A DNA stretch of 32,232 bases from Candidatus Curtissbacteria bacterium (GTDB lineage: Bacteria; Patescibacteriota; Microgenomatia; Curtissbacterales; GWA2-41-24): contig JANLHP010000012.1 of NCBI GenBank assembly GCA_024654445.1, positions 1 through 32,232 of the forward strand, written 5' to 3'. The notes under the pieces were generated by a model that saw only the letters and a program-made list of their open reading frames with translations, searched no databases and was not told where the DNA came from. The position numbers and the translations under genes were made by a program. Positions 30,385-32,232 of the stretch are shown one piece after another. Positions within the stretch are counted from its first letter, which is position 1. Each line of letters begins with the position of its first letter.

Positions 30385-30389
30385 ATGTT
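30303..30389 (+). other. Spacer with small hairpin and unit 3 right end
   Basis: GAGCTTG-TTTCTCG-CAAGCTC (30305-30325) forms a 7-base stem just after the four-helix-bundle stop; it is followed by an AT-rich stretch without a T run of terminator type. Confidence 0.45.
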
Positions 30390-31292
30390 ATGAAATATAA
30401 AGTTCTTCTTAGACCGACGCTTACGATTGTTCTTGCCTTTATTGGGGCACTGGTTGCTCGAGTTGTTACGCCCCCCGCTATTTTCGCGGAAACGGGTACT
30501 ATTTTTGTGCTTACGGCAGCAGCCGCTTTTGGCCTATTTGGATTTATATTGCCTGAACTTGTAGAGCTTGCAGGCCGGGCTGGGATCGCGGTTCTTGCCA
30601 AGCAAATTGCGAGCCATTTACCCGAAACCCCTTCCGTGAGTGTTGGCGCTCTTTCTTTTGGTAAAAGAAGTGGGAGGAAGAAAGTAAGTTCCAAATACAT
30701 GAATCCCATGGTTATTGATACGTCTGCTCTAATTGATGGGAGACTGGTGGATATTACGAAAACGGGTTTTTTGTTCGGAACGTTTCTTGTTATTCCTGCG
30801 GTTGTGGGTGAATTGCATACGCTTTCTGATAGCGCGGACGATTTAAAGAGGGCAAGAGGGAGAAGGGGTCTCGAGGTGCTTTCCGAGCTCAAAAAGAACA
30901 AAAAGGTCAAAGTCGAAGTGCTTTCTAGCGACCCCAATGAGGAAAAAGTGGATGACAAACTGGTTAATCTTGCCAAAAAGGTTAGGGGGAAATTGGTTAC
31001 GGTTGACTACAATTTGAACAAGGTCGCGACAGTCAAGGGAGTTGATAGTCTTAACCTCAATGAGCTTGCTAACGCGGTCAAGACGGTTGTTTTGCCAAAT
31101 GAGAGTATGACAGTCACGATAAACGCTCAGGGCAAGGAGAAAAACCAGGGCGTAGGGTATTTACCGGACGGAACAATGGTGGTTGTCGAAGGTGGAGCTA
31201 TCTATAAGGGGCGCGACGTGACGGTCAAAGTCTTAAGAGTACTGCAGACTGCTGCGGGTAAAATGATCTTTGGTAAACCGGATCGTCTATGA
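30390..31292 (+). CDS. PIN-TRAM domain membrane protein (YacL-like)
   Basis: 300 residues. Two membrane helices lie at about 9-24 and 36-57, then a linker, a PIN ribonuclease domain (about 107-222) and a TRAM RNA-binding domain (about 233-292: ESMTVTINAQGKEKNQGVGY, TMVVVEGGAIYKGRDVTVKV). PIN acidic residues are in place: D110 in VIDTSALIDGR, E141 in VVGELH, D189 in KVDDKL, D206 in VTVDYNLNKVA. This is the architecture of B. subtilis YacL, but with two rather than four helices and shorter. The family is predicted to act on RNA at the membrane; its targets are unknown. Its stop overlaps the start of the next (broken) gene by 4 bases. Confidence 0.9.
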   Translation: MKYKVLLRPTLTIVLAFIGALVARVVTPPAIFAETGTIFVLTAAAAFGLFGFILPELVELAGRAGIAVLAKQIASHLPETPSVSVGALSFGKRSGRKKVSSKYMNPMVIDTSALIDGRLVDITKTGFLFGTFLVIPAVVGELHTLSDSADDLKRARGRRGLEVLSELKKNKKVKVEVLSSDPNEEKVDDKLVNLAKKVRGKLVTVDYNLNKVATVKGVDSLNLNELANAVKTVVLPNESMTVTINAQGKEKNQGVGYLPDGTMVVVEGGAIYKGRDVTVKVLRVLQTAAGKMIFGKPDRL

Positions 31293-31688
31293 AAGCAAAT
31301 AGTGAGCTAATTAAAGCGAATGGGCTTATTTATCCTGATCTTAGTTATCGGATTATGTCTGTGCTTTTTAAGGTTCACAATCAATTAGGTCCGAATTTCC
31401 AAGAGAAATATTATCAGAGAGCAATAGAAATCGAATTCAAAGCAGAGCACATTTCTTTTAACAGAGAAAGAATGGTTCCTTTAAAATACGGAGGTGAATC
31501 GATAGGTAGATATTTTATTGATTTTGTAATTGGAGATAAAGGCTTCTGATTACTTTAAAAGAGATTTTACTGTCCAAGTCTTAGCGTATTTGTCTTCTGC
31601 TAGCCTCAAACTAGGTATAATTGCCAATTTTAATTCCAACAAGCTTCTTTATAAAAGATTGGTAAATGCTACTATTCGCGAATATTAG
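31289..31688 (+). pseudogene. GxxExxY-type (PDDEXK-like) protein, broken by internal deletion and frameshift
   Basis: The first frame (to the TGA at 31547-31549) gives LSYRIMSVLFKVHNQLGPNF, then QEKYYQRAIEIEF and YFIDFVIGDKGF: the G-x-x-(x)-E-x-x-Y family with the first acidic residue of its nuclease-like core. The expected next strand (V-x-E-L-K-A) is missing. The family's C-terminal half continues in another frame: SDYFKRDFTVQVLAYLSSAS, LKLGIIANFNSNKLLYKRLV, ending at TAG 31686-31688. About ten codons were lost along with the frame, removing the E-x-K pair of the core, so the product cannot be active. The ATGA overlap with the PIN-TRAM gene shows it was once co-translated. Confidence 0.82.
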
Positions 31689-31923
31689 CTAATATCGCTT
31701 TACTTCCTCTTATATATATTACTGTATCATCTAGCCTCCAATTTGTGGCCAAAATAGCGTCAAATGAACATTGCATCTCAAAACAATTTCTGACAGTTTT
31801 ATGAATATTTCATTGTGGGATTAGCTTGTAATATTAGCGTAATCTCTTTAAACATGTCTTTTATAATAACTACAGGATAACAGTTTTGAGCACGTTTTTT
31901 TACTATAAGGTAGGGTAAGGGTA
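31689..31923. other. AT-rich stretch without a recognisable gene
   Basis: No reading frame or RNA gene seen. GCGAATATTA-GC-TAATATCGC (about 31678-31699), a near-perfect palindrome, covers the stop of the broken gene before it. Otherwise nothing recognisable. Confidence 0.4.
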
Positions 31924-31953
31924 TTGACAAGAATTATAGAAGGGTGCTACATT
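31924..31953 (+). promoter_or_regulatory. Promoter of the terminal noncoding RNA candidate
   Basis: TTGACA (31924-31929), an 18-base spacer and TACATT (31948-31953). Transcription would start near 31960. Confidence 0.6.
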
Positions 31954-31959
31954 AATTTT

Positions 31960-32232
31960 GCAGGCTGAAACTCTACGTTTAAGGTAAAACTTAAACGTTA
32001 CAAAGGTCCTTTGAAGCCTCTTGTTCTTTTCAAAATTAGGATGAGAGGCCTAAAAGACCAAACATAAAGTCTGACAGGACCGTAAATCGGCTGGCAGATT
32101 CAAAATATTTTTGGGAGTTTTATAAATTTCCAAAAGAAAAGAGCATCACTACCGCAGACTGAAACTCGAATAGCAATGCTCTTTTGAGGTGTAAGGGAAG
32201 CGACTTAGGGCAGCTAAGTTGCTTTCCTTTTT
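31960..32232 (+). ncRNA. Structured noncoding RNA candidate of unknown family
   Basis: Between the promoter above and a strong terminator there is no reading frame but a chain of stems. ACGTTTAAG/CTTAAACGT is at 31975-31998. GCCTC/GAGGC is at about 32016-32049, within GGTC/GACC. TCTG-CAG-CCG pairs with CGG-CTG-CAGA with two interruptions at 32070-32098. TTTTGGGA/TTTCCAAAA is at 32109-32135. AAAAGAGCAT/ATGCTCTTTT is at 32137-32185. GCAGRCTGAAACTC occurs twice (31960-31973 and 32154-32167). It does not match what I know of RNase P RNA, tmRNA, SRP RNA or 6S RNA. It could also be a long leader of a gene beyond the window. Confidence 0.5.
32196..32232 (+). terminator. Strong terminator at the window end
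   Basis: GGAAGCGACTTAG (32196-32208), loop GGCAG, CTAAGTTGCTTTCC (32214-32227): 13 pairs with one bulge, then a T run reaching the window edge. Confidence 0.85.

Noticed and set aside
31960-32232. RNase P RNA, tmRNA or SRP RNA
   Set aside because: The conserved cores I know (for example GAGGAAAGTCC, TTCGACA with a tag frame, or the SRP GGAAGCAGC loop) are not visible on either strand.

Overview
This is a moderately AT-rich bacterial chromosome segment using the standard code (TAA, TAG and TGA all end genes). It most resembles a Candidate Phyla Radiation / Patescibacteria genome, probably Microgenomates-like. The basis is a 23S rRNA gene with a group I intron and LAGLIDADG reading frame, a 23S gene with no 16S gene nearby, several four-helix-bundle 'IVS' genes, an IS200/REP-type transposase domain, and many short palindromic repeats. 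The assignment is by genome style, not by a tree.

Region 1 (about 1-12073, minus strand) is one long, tightly overlapping surface-glycan operon. In transcription order it holds two DxH-motif family-2 glycosyltransferases, a DegT-type aminotransferase, a sugar C-methyltransferase homologue, a duplicated [methyltransferase + EHD glycosyltransferase-like] module with two further genes between the copies, a GT-B-like protein, a small helical protein, another methyltransferase, a decayed four-helix-bundle gene, a zinc-ribbon-bearing glycosyltransferase, and the start of a Ser/Pro-repeat protein that leaves the window. Most joins are 4-base ATGA overlaps, so translation is probably coupled. The genes look able to build and methylate a sugar and attach it to something outside the cell; the Ser/Pro-repeat protein is a candidate acceptor.

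Region 2 (12074-19726) holds mixed accessory and core genes: a palindrome-rich intergenic stretch, a Cache-like membrane sensor, a two-gene unit in which an IS200/REP transposase domain is fused to a membrane anchor and an SH3-like domain, glyceraldehyde-3-phosphate dehydrogenase followed by a diverged remnant of a second copy, a duplicated-domain protein of unknown function, a Tat-exported HExxH protein and NAD(P)H-hydrate dehydratase.

Region 3 (19731-26061) is the ribosomal RNA region: a four-helix-bundle pseudogene, a near-consensus promoter, tRNA-Ala(TGC), 23S rRNA with a group I intron in the sarcin-ricin loop, two small protein genes, then 5S rRNA and its terminator. A second, diverged 5S 3' end plus terminator follows.

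Region 4 (26180-32232) encodes a sigma-70-type factor, a four-domain S1 protein carrying a palindromic element in frame, RadA, an intact four-helix-bundle gene, a PIN-TRAM membrane protein, a broken GxxExxY nuclease-like gene, and a terminal stretch that looks like a structured noncoding RNA with its own promoter and terminator.

The recurring theme is small-scale mobility and decay: palindromic repeats between and inside genes, four-helix-bundle units bounded by inverted repeats, and 'echo' copies of gene 3' ends directly behind the intact gene.
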